Shown: piece by piece, positions 1 to 7,516 of the stretch
How positions within the stretch are numbered: position 1 is the stretch's first letter
Layout: each line of letters starts with the position of its first letter
Assembly (NCBI RefSeq): GCF_014486675.1
Contig: NZ_JACTAC010000028.1
Span: 1 to 38,010 of the forward strand
Length of the DNA stretch: 38,010 nt
DNA from: Flavobacterium macrobrachii
Lineage (GTDB): Bacteria; Bacteroidota; Bacteroidia; Flavobacteriales; Flavobacteriaceae
Direction of reading: 5' to 3'
Notes under the pieces: generated by a model
What the model saw: the letters and a program-made list of their open reading frames with translations, nothing else
What the model was told of the DNA's origin: nothing
Database searches by the model: none
Translations under genes and position numbers: made by a program

Positions 1-16
1 AGCGGTAGTAATTCTT

Positions 17-781
17 CTATTTCATTCTATATGCAACGTTGAAAATCAAAGAAAATGGTTCGTATTTAGCACTAAGAATTTTCTGTTTACTTTGTTCATA
101 CTTCAATTTTGCTTCTGCGTCAAGTGCTTTAAATGCTTCTGCTTTTGCTTCAAAATTTGTAAATAGTTCTTTTAATGCATTTGAATTCCAAGTTCCTGAA
201 ACTGTCAAGACACTCAAACCAATTATTACCTTTTCTTTTTTGCCTAATTTTTGACGGCACTGTTCAATTTCTTTATCCAAAAAGTCATTTTCAAGTTGAA
301 TGATTTTATATTCTAATTCAATTGTCGCATTAGATTTTGCGTCAACTGTTCGTTTTAATTCGGCAAGCAAGTCTGCTTTTACGTTCTCACTTACATCGGC
401 ATATTGATTTATTATTTTTATTAAGTCAGCAGTTACCTTTGAACTGAAATCACTTTTTTTAGTTATGTCAAGTGTTCCGTTTAAAGTTCCACTTTTTAGA
501 GTTTTAAACTCTGTGTCAAGTGGAAGTCTGTCAGAACAAGGAAAGTTGTCGAAAATTCCCTTTTTAAATTTCCGCCCAAAGACTTTCTTAGCATCTCCAT
601 CAAAGAGATAGCCTCCTTTAATTGGTGCCCAAATACCAATTGTCGGATTACAATCAGGTGAGCCACAAATTTCGTTGCCTGATAAAGTCTTAAAGTAAGG
701 CACTTGAATTTTGCTTTGAGCAAGAAGAGTGCAAGTTGTCATTATAGCAACTGCAATTGTCAATGTGATTTTTCTTTTCAT
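17..781 (-). CDS. Secreted protein of unknown function
   Basis: Encodes 254 residues. Residues 1-21 form a clear signal peptide (MKRK, hydrophobic stretch, then CTLLAQ), so the product is probably exported to the periplasm or outer surface. The N-terminal third has a cysteine-containing segment (EICGSPDCNPTIGIW). The middle and C-terminal half (about residues 110-240) is charged and probably helical, rich in Lys, Glu and Ala. I recognise no family. The gene reads toward the left edge and ends 17 nt inside the window. It lies on the same strand as the downstream recombinase gene, with a palindrome pair between them, so it may be an accessory or cassette-like gene. That role is inference. Confidence 0.7.
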   Translation of the reverse strand: MKRKITLTIAVAIMTTCTLLAQSKIQVPYFKTLSGNEICGSPDCNPTIGIWAPIKGGYLFDGDAKKVFGRKFKKGIFDNFPCSDRLPLDTEFKTLKSGTLNGTLDITKKSDFSSKVTADLIKIINQYADVSENVKADLLAELKRTVDAKSNATIELEYKIIQLENDFLDKEIEQCRQKLGKKEKVIIGLSVLTVSGTWNSNALKELFTNFEAKAEAFKALDAEAKLKYEQSKQKILSAKYEPFSLIFNVAYRMK

Positions 782-854
782 TGTTTTTGTTTTTAATGTT
801 ATTAATTTATTTTTAGTTGAATGTCTGTTATTATTACCGCTAACGTGTATATAC

Positions 855-913
855 TCGCTACTTAGTAGCGACTATACACCCATAATCGGGTAGATTGTCG
901 CTACTAAGTAGCG
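855..913. repeat. Pair of odd palindromes forming a 58-bp inverted repeat
   Basis: CGCTACTTAGTAGCG (856-870, centre T) and CGCTACTAAGTAGCG (899-913, centre A) are each 15-bp odd palindromes and are reverse complements of each other. The 28-nt spacer holds a small ACCC/GGGT hairpin, and perfect pairing extends to 17 bp per arm. GTGTATA/TATACAC also flanks the left palindrome. The repeat lies just past the 3' end of the recombinase gene. It could be a recombination site, a transposase-linked REP-like element, or a terminator. Confidence 0.75.
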
Positions 914-945
914 TATTTATTTCAAATATATAATTAATTTTTTTA

Positions 946-1980
946 TTACAAATCATCAAAAGGGCTTTTTATTTGTTGAATGCTTTTCATACTAACGTGT
1001 GTGTAAATCTCGGTAGTTTTACTACTGTTATGACCTAATAACTCTTGAATATATCTTAAATCAGTTCCGCTTTCAAGTAAATGTGTGGCATAGCTATGGC
1101 GTAACCAATGAAGTGTTACGGGTTTTGTAATGCTTGTTTTTTGTAATGCTTGTTTTAATACTTGCTGCAAGCTCTTATTAGTATAAGGTGTTCCTTCAAT
1201 TTTTCCTTCAAATAAATAAGTTTTTGGTTTATATAATTTGTAATATTCTCTCAGCATTTCTAATATTTTTTTACTTAAAGGCGCAATTCTATCTTTTTTC
1301 CCTTTGGAGTTTTTTAGCAATACAATGTTACGTTTAGAATCAATGTGAACAGGTTGTAACGCCAATAATTCTCCACATCGTAATCCACAACTATAGACTA
1401 AGCTCAACATCATTTTATGTTTTATATTACTATGTGCTTCTAATATAGCTTTCACTTCTTCTTTACTCAACACGTTAGGCAAAACCCTAGCTCTTTTGGG
1501 TCTGTGAACTTTTTCAATTTCAATACTTCGCTCTTTCACTGTTTTAAAAAATAACTTAATAGCATTGACTACTTGATTTTGATAGGATGCTGACAGCTTA
1601 TTTTTCAAAATATACTCATTATTATAGATGATTATATCTTCATTCGTGATTTTATCAATGGATTTATTGTTATGAAAAACAAAAAAAGATTTCAAAGCTT
1701 CGCTATACGTAGTAATAGTACTTTCACTATACCGTTTAGAGCGAAGATATTGTTTAAATTTCTCTATCGCTTCAATACCTTCCGCTGAGGGCAAACTAAC
1801 TGTTATTTTAAATCGAATTTGATTTTCAACAGTATTCGGAACATGCCAAAAACCCTTCGACTGGCTCCATCGTGAACCTTCCACTTTTTTTATTCGGGTT
1901 ATTAAATCGGTGTTTTTTTCAAAAAAAACAGCAATTCGTTTCTCACCTCTATGACTTACTATTTTAGCATTCCAATTCAT
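946..1980 (-). CDS. Tyrosine recombinase / site-specific integrase
   Basis: A 344-aa phage-integrase family recombinase that would cut and rejoin DNA at short inverted sites through a covalent phosphotyrosine. Residues 1-60 form an N-terminal add-on (GSRWSQSKGFWHVPNT) of a type common in Bacteroidetes integrases. Residues 70-155 look like the SAM-like core-binding domain (FKQYLRSKRYSESTITTY). The catalytic domain follows, with Arg201 (SCGLRCGE), a KGKKDR lysine, HWLRHSYATHLL, LLGH and nucleophile Tyr326 (EIYTHVS), so it appears complete. I see no integron-integrase-specific insert. A TAAATTTG -7 box at 1988-1995 on the minus strand lies only 7 nt before the ATG, implying a very short leader. 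Its 3' end faces the palindrome pair at 856-913. Confidence 0.93.
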   Translation of the reverse strand: MNWNAKIVSHRGEKRIAVFFEKNTDLITRIKKVEGSRWSQSKGFWHVPNTVENQIRFKITVSLPSAEGIEAIEKFKQYLRSKRYSESTITTYSEALKSFFVFHNNKSIDKITNEDIIIYNNEYILKNKLSASYQNQVVNAIKLFFKTVKERSIEIEKVHRPKRARVLPNVLSKEEVKAILEAHSNIKHKMMLSLVYSCGLRCGELLALQPVHIDSKRNIVLLKNSKGKKDRIAPLSKKILEMLREYYKLYKPKTYLFEGKIEGTPYTNKSLQQVLKQALQKTSITKPVTLHWLRHSYATHLLESGTDLRYIQELLGHNSSKTTEIYTHVSMKSIQQIKSPFDDL

Positions 1981-2185
1981 AATCTTACAAATTTAAACCA
2001 CAAAAATTAAAAACTAATATCAACCAATTTGGCAAATCAAACACAGCCTCTTTAATCCTTCAATACATAACAAAAAAAGTAAAGTAAACAAAACATAGTG
2101 TAACCTTGTGCCAACTTTGAATAACTTAGTGCATCAAAAACCAACCCCAATAAACAAAGCAACCAAAACTAAGTACTCCAAAAAA

Positions 2186-2908
2186 CTAACGCACATCAAC
2201 CACCAATATTGTTTTATCTATATCAACATCTATCGGAACAAAACCACCATCATTGTTTTGATAAAAATCAACTACCAAAATAGTAAATAATACTCCTATC
2301 CTATCTTCAAGCTCATCAACCTCAAACCTCAGCACTTTTTCTACTGAATTAACCTTAAAAAAATGCTTGTCACTTTCACGTAGCAATGCCGCTCCGGTTT
2401 CAAAATCAAATGCCAATGAAACAATAGTAACACCAATACTACCCGCACCTTTAGGAACAACAATACCGTCAGTAAACAAAGTCAATGTGCTATCTTCAAT
2501 ATCATATTGTATTGAACTACTCGCATCCGGATTAAAATCATATCCTTTTAATTGCGCTTGCGCCGTTACCGTTGCTAATGCCTTATGCAAAACCCGTTCT
2601 CCTCGAGCAGATTGCTCATCAAAAACCAACAATTGCCGCATTTTTTTAGTCAATGAATTCACAACCGATAAGTTGTTTTTCTTAGGTAAAAAAGAAGCCA
2701 ACACCATACGCAACTGTTTACAAGTAGAAGAAACACGTCCAAACTCAGAAGCATTTTGCCTACTCAAAGCATACTTTGGCGAATTTTTTAACGCCTTAGA
2801 AGTAAATCCACTTTTAGCCCTTATAATGATAGCACCATCCAAAGGATAAATTACATAATCTTCTATCCGCTTGGGTAACTTACCTTCATATGATGTGATT
2901 TTTGCCAT
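2186..2908 (-). CDS. Hypothetical 240-aa protein
   Basis: A soluble-looking 240-residue protein with no signal peptide and no family I recognise. The N-terminus (MAKITSYEGKLPKRIEDYVIYPLDG) leads into a Ser/Lys-rich region (residues 30-90), then a probable beta-rich C-terminal half that ends in acidic and hydrophobic strands (DIDKTILVVDVR). It is followed in the same direction by the recombinase gene, with about 205 nt between them. Its upstream region carries two arrays of 11-bp repeats, so it may be controlled by, or bind to, those arrays. That link is only positional. The long open frame on the opposite strand is a shadow. Confidence 0.65.
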   Translation of the reverse strand: MAKITSYEGKLPKRIEDYVIYPLDGAIIIRAKSGFTSKALKNSPKYALSRQNASEFGRVSSTCKQLRMVLASFLPKKNNLSVVNSLTKKMRQLLVFDEQSARGERVLHKALATVTAQAQLKGYDFNPDASSSIQYDIEDSTLTLFTDGIVVPKGAGSIGVTIVSLAFDFETGAALLRESDKHFFKVNSVEKVLRFEVDELEDRIGVLFTILVVDFYQNNDGGFVPIDVDIDKTILVVDVR

Positions 2909-2959
2909 AATTGTATGTTGTAAATCAAGTTTTTTTACTCATTTTTATACTTGAACCTT

Positions 2960-3000
2960 GTTCGGGTTTTGTTCGGGTCACGTTCGGGGTTGTGGTACCC
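2960..3000 (+). repeat. 11-bp tandem repeats, array 1 (GTTCGGG x3)
   Basis: GTTCGGG starts at 2960, 2971 and 2982, an exact 11-nt spacing. The array runs into GGTTGTGGTACCC at 2988-3000. Array 2 at 3092-3148 ends in the same 13-mer. Helical phasing suggests a protein-binding array. No binding protein is known here. Confidence 0.75.
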
Positions 3001-3091
3001 TAAATTAAACGTAAATATATTCAATTTCTTCCAAAATACATTCATTTGCAAACCTATCCTCTACAAAACCAAAACAGCACCCAAAATAGTA

Positions 3092-3149
3092 AGCAACAGT
3101 ATAGCATCGGTATGGCAACGGTATAGCAACGGTATGGTTGTGGTACCCC
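3092..3149 (+). repeat. 11-bp tandem repeats, array 2 (AGCAACGGTAT x4)
   Basis: Four 11-nt units start at 3092, 3103, 3114 and 3125 (AGCAACAGTAT, AGCATCGGTAT, GGCAACGGTAT, AGCAACGGTAT). They are followed at once by GGTTGTGGTACCCC. Array 1 differs in unit sequence but has the same period and the same 3' end. Confidence 0.8.
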
Positions 3150-3175
3150 AATGAAATTAAAAATAAACTACGCTC

Positions 3176-3322
3176 TTTTCCCTATTTCCCAACTCTAAAC
3201 TCTCAACATCTTTTTTCTATTCTCTAAATTCTATCTTCCAACTTCCATCTCCCAATATCTTTTCTCTTTTCTCTTTTCTCTTCCCTCTACTTTCTAAATT
3301 CTAAATTCTAACTTTTAAAATG
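3176..3322. repeat. Pyrimidine-rich word-repeat island
   Basis: About 145 nt made almost entirely of variants of CTCTAAATTCTAACTTCC and TTTTCTCTTTTCTCT. On the opposite strand these read as GAAGTTAGAATTTAGAG, related to the repeat that has entered the dnaX reading frame at 28460-28556. Only one arm is present here. No gene is visible. Confidence 0.6.
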
Positions 3323-3335
3323 TTGCTAATTTTAG

Positions 3336-3343
3336 TACTTTTG
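3336..3343 (+). promoter_or_regulatory. Putative -7 box TACTTTTG of the DUF2520 operon
   Basis: TACTTTTG matches TAnnTTTG and ends 5 nt before the ATG at 3349. This suggests a leaderless or nearly leaderless transcript. I see no TTG at the usual distance upstream, so support is moderate. Confidence 0.45.
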
Positions 3344-3348
3344 CCATT

Positions 3349-4110
3349 ATGACTAAAGTAGTAGTAATAGGTGCTGGAAATGTAGCGCAACATTTGATTG
3401 TAGCTTTTAAAGAAAGCAATCAAATTGAGTTGGTTCAAGTAGTGGCACGCGATGTAACCAAGTTGTCTCACTTACTCAATTCGTCGCTGCTTACTTCGAG
3501 TTTTTCTGAAATTAAAAAGGCGGATGTTTATGTGCTAGCGGTTAACGATACTGCTATTGAAGCTGTGTCGAAACAACTTCCTTTTAGTAATCAGTTGGTT
3601 GTACATACTTCAGGAAGTGTTGCTATGACTGATTTAGATAGCAACAATAGAAAGGGTGTTTTTTATCCGCTGCAAACTTTTTCTAAAACCAAAGCCGTTA
3701 ATTTCAAGGAAATCCCTATTTGCTTAGAAGCCGAAAACGAAGCAGATTATAAAACGCTTGAAGCTTTGGCAAAAAGTTGTTCTGATGTTGTGTATAGCGT
3801 TTCCTCAACACAACGAAAAGCATTGCACGTAGCAGCTGTTTTTGTATCCAATTTTGTAAACCACCTGTATGCCATTGGGAATGAAATATGTCAAGAAAAC
3901 CAGCTGGATTTTGATATTCTAAAACCATTAATAACCGAAACCGCCAACAAAGTGCAACTGCTATCGCCAACAGCGGCGCAAACTGGTCCTGCAAAACGCA
4001 ATGATACTACAACTATCAATAGTCATTTAACTTTTTTAAAAGACCACAACCAAAAAGAAATCTATAAATTGCTCACAAAATCAATTATTGACCATGAAAA
4101 AAAGCTATAA
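3349..4110 (+). CDS. Rossmann-fold DUF2520 protein
   Basis: A 253-aa cytosolic protein. Residues 1-~125 form a Rossmann-like NAD(P)-binding domain with the motif VVVIGAGNVAQHL at residues 4-16, resembling the ketopantoate reductase and F420-dependent oxidoreductase superfamily. Residues ~130-250 are the helical DUF2520 domain (STQRKALHVAAVFVSNFVNHLYAIG; TGPAKRNDTTTINSHL). The substrate is not known for this family. It is the first gene of a compact block and its end overlaps the next start by 17 nt, so the two are probably translationally coupled. In related bacteria this gene is regularly beside the KdsC-like phosphatase. Confidence 0.9.
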   Translation: MTKVVVIGAGNVAQHLIVAFKESNQIELVQVVARDVTKLSHLLNSSLLTSSFSEIKKADVYVLAVNDTAIEAVSKQLPFSNQLVVHTSGSVAMTDLDSNNRKGVFYPLQTFSKTKAVNFKEIPICLEAENEADYKTLEALAKSCSDVVYSVSSTQRKALHVAAVFVSNFVNHLYAIGNEICQENQLDFDILKPLITETANKVQLLSPTAAQTGPAKRNDTTTINSHLTFLKDHNQKEIYKLLTKSIIDHEKKL

Positions 4111-4621
4111 AGAACTAATGAACAACATTACTACTTTCATCTTTGATATAGATGGCGTTCTAACGGATAGTTCTGTTCATATTACACCAACTGGCGAAAT
4201 GCTTCGCATCATGAATATCCGTGATGGTTTTGCAATGAAAGCCGCTATCGAAAGCGGTTACAACGTTTGTATCATTTCAGGTGGAAGCAATGAAGGCGTT
4301 CGTATTCGATTGAAAAATTTAGGTATTAATGATATTCATTTGGCTTCGCCAGATAAAGTGGCTACGTTCAATGAATATACTGCATTATACAACATCAATC
4401 CGGAGCAAGTTTTATACATGGGCGATGACATTCCCGATTATCATGTGATGCAATTGGTAGGTTTACCAACGTGTCCGCAAGACGCAAGTCCTGAGATTAA
4501 AGGGATTTCTACCTATATATCGCATAAAAATGGCGGAAAAGGTGCCGTTCGCGATGTGATTGAACAAGTCATGAAAGTGCAAGGCAAATGGCATTTGTAT
4601 TATAACGGGAAACATGATTAG
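4094..4621 (+). CDS. KdsC-like HAD phosphatase (3-deoxy-D-manno-octulosonate 8-phosphate phosphatase type)
   Basis: A HAD subclass IIIA hydrolase of about 175 aa without a cap domain, as in KdsC, which acts as a tetramer and removes phosphate from KDO-8-phosphate for lipopolysaccharide inner-core synthesis. Motif I is FDIDGVLTDS (nucleophile Asp and acid/base Asp). Motif II is the Ser of IISGGS. The conserved Lys is in ASPDK, and motif III is MGDDIPD. RDGFAMKAA matches the KdsC glycine loop. The ATG at 4094 (MKKSYKEL) is preferred over a TTG at 4088. It lies inside the end of the previous gene. Whether the true substrate is KDO-8-P cannot be told from sequence alone. Confidence 0.88.
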   Translation: MKKSYKELMNNITTFIFDIDGVLTDSSVHITPTGEMLRIMNIRDGFAMKAAIESGYNVCIISGGSNEGVRIRLKNLGINDIHLASPDKVATFNEYTALYNINPEQVLYMGDDIPDYHVMQLVGLPTCPQDASPEIKGISTYISHKNGGKGAVRDVIEQVMKVQGKWHLYYNGKHD

Positions 4622-4671
4622 TTTTAGATATTAAATTTTAAATATTAGATATAAAATATAGCGTTTACTCA
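4622..4671. repeat. Short TTAGATATTAAA-type repeat between genes
   Basis: The 50-nt gap is almost entirely TTAGATATTAAATTTTAAATATTAGATATAAAA-like DNA, split here for clarity. It uses the same word (TTAGATATTAGAT) as the island between rnpB and dnaX at 27219-27305. Confidence 0.5.
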
Positions 4672-5601
4672 ATGATGAAGTACTTGAAATTAATACGTTT
4701 TCAAAATTTACTGATGATTGCTTTGATGCAATGCATCATTCGTTATGGTTTTTTAAAATTGCAAAAGGTTGAATTGGCTTTGGCAGATTGGCAGTTTGCT
4801 TTATTGGTTTTGTCCACAGTTTTTATTGCAGCTGGTGGTTATATCATCAACGATATTATGGACCAAGAAACAGATAGCATCAATAGACCTAATCAAGTAA
4901 TCGTTGGTCGAAGCATCAGCGAAAGCATGGCATATAACCTTTATTTTGGGTTTACCATTGCTGGAGCTTTGATTGGGTTTTATCTGTCTAATTTAATTTA
5001 TAGAGATAACTTTTTTGGCATATTCATCATCACTTCGCTATTGCTTTACATCTATGCTACGAGTTTTAAACAAATAGCGGTTATTGGCAATATATTGGTA
5101 TCGTTGGCTTTGGCTTTGAGCGTAATTATTGTTGGTTTATTCGATATCATTCCAGCTACAGATCAAGTGAATCGCTTTCAAATGATGCTTTGGTTGGAAC
5201 TGCTTTTTGACTATGCGGTATTTGCGTTTCTACTCAACTTTATCAGAGAAATCATCAAAGATTTAGAAGATATAAACGGCGATTACAATCAAGGCATGAG
5301 AACATTGCCTATCGTTCTTGGTGTTTCGAGAACCGCAAAAGTAGTAGCATTAATAACTGTCATTGCTACGGTAATACTACTTTGGTACATCAACAATCAT
5401 TTGATGAATTCGGGCTTATACATTGCAACCATTTATGCCTTAGTATTTCTGGTTAGTCCACTGATTTTTGCTGTAGTAAAAGTTTGGACCGCTGCCACTC
5501 AAAAAGAGTTTCATTTGTTGAGCAACGTAATCAAAGCGGTTATTTTCTTCGGTATTTTGTTTATTTTAATTGTAAATCTTAACATCAAATTCAATGCTTA
5601 G
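4672..5601 (+). CDS. UbiA-family prenyltransferase (geranylgeranylglycerol-phosphate geranylgeranyltransferase-like)
   Basis: An integral membrane prenyltransferase of 309 aa with about eight to nine transmembrane helices. The first Asp-rich motif is IINDIMDQETDSINRP (around residues 62-77). The second is IREIIKDLEDINGDYNQGMRTLP (around 190-212). Both are needed for Mg2+-diphosphate binding in UbiA enzymes. Flavobacterial relatives are usually named geranylgeranylglycerol-phosphate geranylgeranyltransferase, but the acceptor is uncertain. The start is ATGATG, and either ATG may be used. It overlaps the Maf gene by 8 nt, so the two are co-translated. It also lies downstream of the KdsC-like phosphatase in the same operon. 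Confidence 0.88.
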   Translation: MMKYLKLIRFQNLLMIALMQCIIRYGFLKLQKVELALADWQFALLVLSTVFIAAGGYIINDIMDQETDSINRPNQVIVGRSISESMAYNLYFGFTIAGALIGFYLSNLIYRDNFFGIFIITSLLLYIYATSFKQIAVIGNILVSLALALSVIIVGLFDIIPATDQVNRFQMMLWLELLFDYAVFAFLLNFIREIIKDLEDINGDYNQGMRTLPIVLGVSRTAKVVALITVIATVILLWYINNHLMNSGLYIATIYALVFLVSPLIFAVVKVWTAATQKEFHLLSNVIKAVIFFGILFILIVNLNIKFNA

Positions 5602-6178
5602 AGAAAAATTAAAAGACTACAAAATCATCTTAGCTTCGGGTTCTCCACGAAGACAACAGTTTTTTAAAGAACTCGACTTAGATTTTGAAATCCGTGTAAA
5701 AGAAGTCGAAGAAATCTATCCTGATACTTTACAAGGCGTTGAAATCACTAACTATTTAGCCAAATTAAAATCAGCAGCTTTTGACAATACTATTCAACCT
5801 AACGAAATAATCGTTACTAGCGATACTATTGTTTGGCTTGAAAACAAAGCTCTAGGCAAACCAAAAGACAAACAAGACGCATTCTTGATGCTACAATCGA
5901 TGGCGGGAAAAACTCACGAAGTAATTACATCCGTTTGTTTTAAAACTGTAAACAAAATTGACATTCTAAACTGTGTTACTCGCGTTACTTTTAACCCAAT
6001 AAGCGATGCCGAAATCCTTTTTTACATTGACAACTACCAACCGTTTGATAAAGCTGGTGCTTATGGTATCCAAGAATGGATTGGCTTAATGGCCATTGCT
6101 AAAATTGAAGGTTCATACACCAATGTAGTTGGACTTCCAACGGATTTAGTCTATCGTTATTTATCTAACTTAAAATAA
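5594..6178 (+). CDS. Maf-like nucleoside triphosphate pyrophosphatase
   Basis: A 194-aa Maf/YhdE-type protein. These enzymes hydrolyse dTTP, UTP or modified nucleotides to the monophosphate and pyrophosphate, and limit incorporation of non-canonical bases. The family signature LASGSPRRQQFF is at residues 14-25. VTSDTIVWLENKALGKPKD contains the catalytic Asp. MAGKTHEV and FDKAGAYGIQEW are the other conserved blocks, and the last of these is typical of the dTTP/UTP subfamily. The start ATG overlaps the previous stop in the arrangement ATGCTTAG. Its length is usual for the family. Confidence 0.93.
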   Translation: MLREKLKDYKIILASGSPRRQQFFKELDLDFEIRVKEVEEIYPDTLQGVEITNYLAKLKSAAFDNTIQPNEIIVTSDTIVWLENKALGKPKDKQDAFLMLQSMAGKTHEVITSVCFKTVNKIDILNCVTRVTFNPISDAEILFYIDNYQPFDKAGAYGIQEWIGLMAIAKIEGSYTNVVGLPTDLVYRYLSNLK

Positions 6179-6183
6179 ACACT

Positions 6184-6714
6184 ATGGATTTTATAACTAG
6201 TTATTCCAAAGAATTAATTGCTACAGGCATTACCTTACTTTTACTGGTAATATTTCGTTTTTTCTTTGCAAAATTGGTTAGAAAATACGCCAAAACCAAT
6301 CACACTTTTGAGCAAAGAACCAACTTAGTTATAAAATACATTCACATTTTATTAAATATTCTTGCTGTTATAGCTTTAATCATCATTTGGGGAGTTAATA
6401 AAGACGATATTCTACTTACTTTTTCATCAGTAGCAACGGTTATTGGTGTTGCTATGTTTGCCCAATGGTCAATATTAAGTAATGTAACTTCGGGGATTAT
6501 TTTGTTTTTCTTCTTTCCGTTTAAAATTGGTGATATCATTAAAATTCACGACAAAGACTTTCCTATTCAAGCCGAAATAGAAGACATCAGCGCTTTTCAC
6601 GTCAACCTAAAAACAGCCGATGGCGAAAAAATTACTTACCCAAATAACCTTTTACTTCAAAAAGGAATATCAATTATCAGTCAAGAATTTGACGACAAAG
6701 ACTTTACGGATTAG
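6184..6714 (+). CDS. Small MscS-family mechanosensitive channel
   Basis: A 176-aa inner-membrane protein with three hydrophobic helices (about residues 10-30, 48-70 and 75-100). The third helix runs into the MscS pore and beta-domain signature (SSVATVIGVAMFAQWSILSNVTSGIILFFFFPFKIGDIIKI). The beta domain follows (AEIEDISAFHVNLKTADGEKITYPNNLLLQKG). It stops soon after the beta domain and so lacks the large C-terminal alpha/beta vestibule of E. coli MscS. Short forms like this are common in Bacteroidetes. It would release osmolytes on hypo-osmotic shock. It is 5 nt after the Maf gene and is the last gene of the operon. Confidence 0.9.
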   Translation: MDFITSYSKELIATGITLLLLVIFRFFFAKLVRKYAKTNHTFEQRTNLVIKYIHILLNILAVIALIIIWGVNKDDILLTFSSVATVIGVAMFAQWSILSNVTSGIILFFFFPFKIGDIIKIHDKDFPIQAEIEDISAFHVNLKTADGEKITYPNNLLLQKGISIISQEFDDKDFTD

Positions 6715-7049
6715 TATTATCGCATTCAAAACACTATCCTTTTACTTCAAAAAAACCTTGTTTAGTAAATGCCTCTATGTTAATTATTTAACAAAAAAAG
6801 CCATTTATTCATAATTTCTTTGTAAATTAAATCCTCTTTTTATCTACAATCCATCTACCCGAAGTCGGATTTTCGCTCATAAGCAAATACAAAATCATAC
6901 AACTAAAATTATATTTCATAATTATAAACTTACAATATTGTTTTAAATTACGCATTTTAACGACTTTTTATGTATTTAAACGGAAAATAAACTATATTTG
7001 TCACATAATAATTAGATACTTATTTTTAGTATTCTAAAAAAAATTAATC
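6715..7049. other. 335-nt AT-rich intergenic region
   Basis: No gene is visible. The first 30 nt repeat a piece of the preceding gene (CCTTTTACTTCAAAAA occurs at about 6652 and again at about 6740). A short GC-richer stretch (CTACCCGAAGTCGG) lies near 6853. The distal end holds the promoter box for the next gene. Confidence 0.5.
6993..7000 (+). promoter_or_regulatory. Putative -7 box TATATTTG
   Basis: TATATTTG matches TAnnTTTG exactly and lies 49 nt before the ATG at 7050. No clear TTG is present at 17-23 nt upstream. Confidence 0.45.
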
Positions 7050-7427
7050 ATGAATGCAAGAAAAATACTCTTAGTGATTGCATTTATAGTTTGCAACACT
7101 ATTACCGCACAAGTTACCTATTTGGATAACAACAATTTAAAGTTTAATCCTCAAAATAATTGTCAGTTACGCTATTTGTATTTTCCAAATATGCATGCCT
7201 ACTATGATAAATTAAACAAGGTTTATATCTATCAAAACAAAGGAGAATGGATTACTGCCAAAGAACTTCCAACTTTATATGGCGGTTATTCGCTATACTC
7301 AAAGGTTAGGGTTGAAATAACCGATTTTGATGACGACAAGCCATATACCCAATTAAAAAATCACAAAAAACAATTTCCTTACAGTAAAAATGGTCATTTT
7401 ACCTATCAAACTATAGCCATTCATTAA
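7050..7427 (+). CDS. Small secreted protein of unknown function
   Basis: 125 residues with a signal peptide (residues 1-20, MNARKILLVIAFIVCNTITA-Q). The mature part is rich in Tyr and Asn (LRYLYFPNMHAYYDKLNKVYIYQNKGEW). It contains a beta-like body and an acidic patch (EITDFDDDKPY). There is no recognised domain. It has its own promoter-like box and is separated by 89 nt from the PIG-L gene, which also has its own box, so it is probably monocistronic. Confidence 0.75.
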   Translation: MNARKILLVIAFIVCNTITAQVTYLDNNNLKFNPQNNCQLRYLYFPNMHAYYDKLNKVYIYQNKGEWITAKELPTLYGGYSLYSKVRVEITDFDDDKPYTQLKNHKKQFPYSKNGHFTYQTIAIH

Positions 7428-7481
7428 CATAACAAATTGTTAAAAACAGCCCAAATAAAACACAACTTTTATTTAATCTGT

Positions 7482-7489
7482 ATATTTGA
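7482..7489 (+). promoter_or_regulatory. Putative -7 box TATATTTG before the PIG-L gene
   Basis: TATATTTG lies 27 nt before the ATG at 7517. No TTG is seen at the usual spacing. Confidence 0.45.
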
Positions 7490-7516
7490 AGCCATTGCAC
7501 CATTACCCTAATAAAA

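Noticed and set aside
2367..2849. Open frame of 160 codons on the plus strand opposite the 240-aa gene
   Set aside because: It lies wholly inside the minus-strand gene, has no promoter or ribosome site, and its composition reads like a shadow (Ser/Thr/Leu-rich).
6342..6539. Minus-strand frame opposite the MscS gene
   Set aside because: Shadow of the pore-forming helix region of the channel gene.
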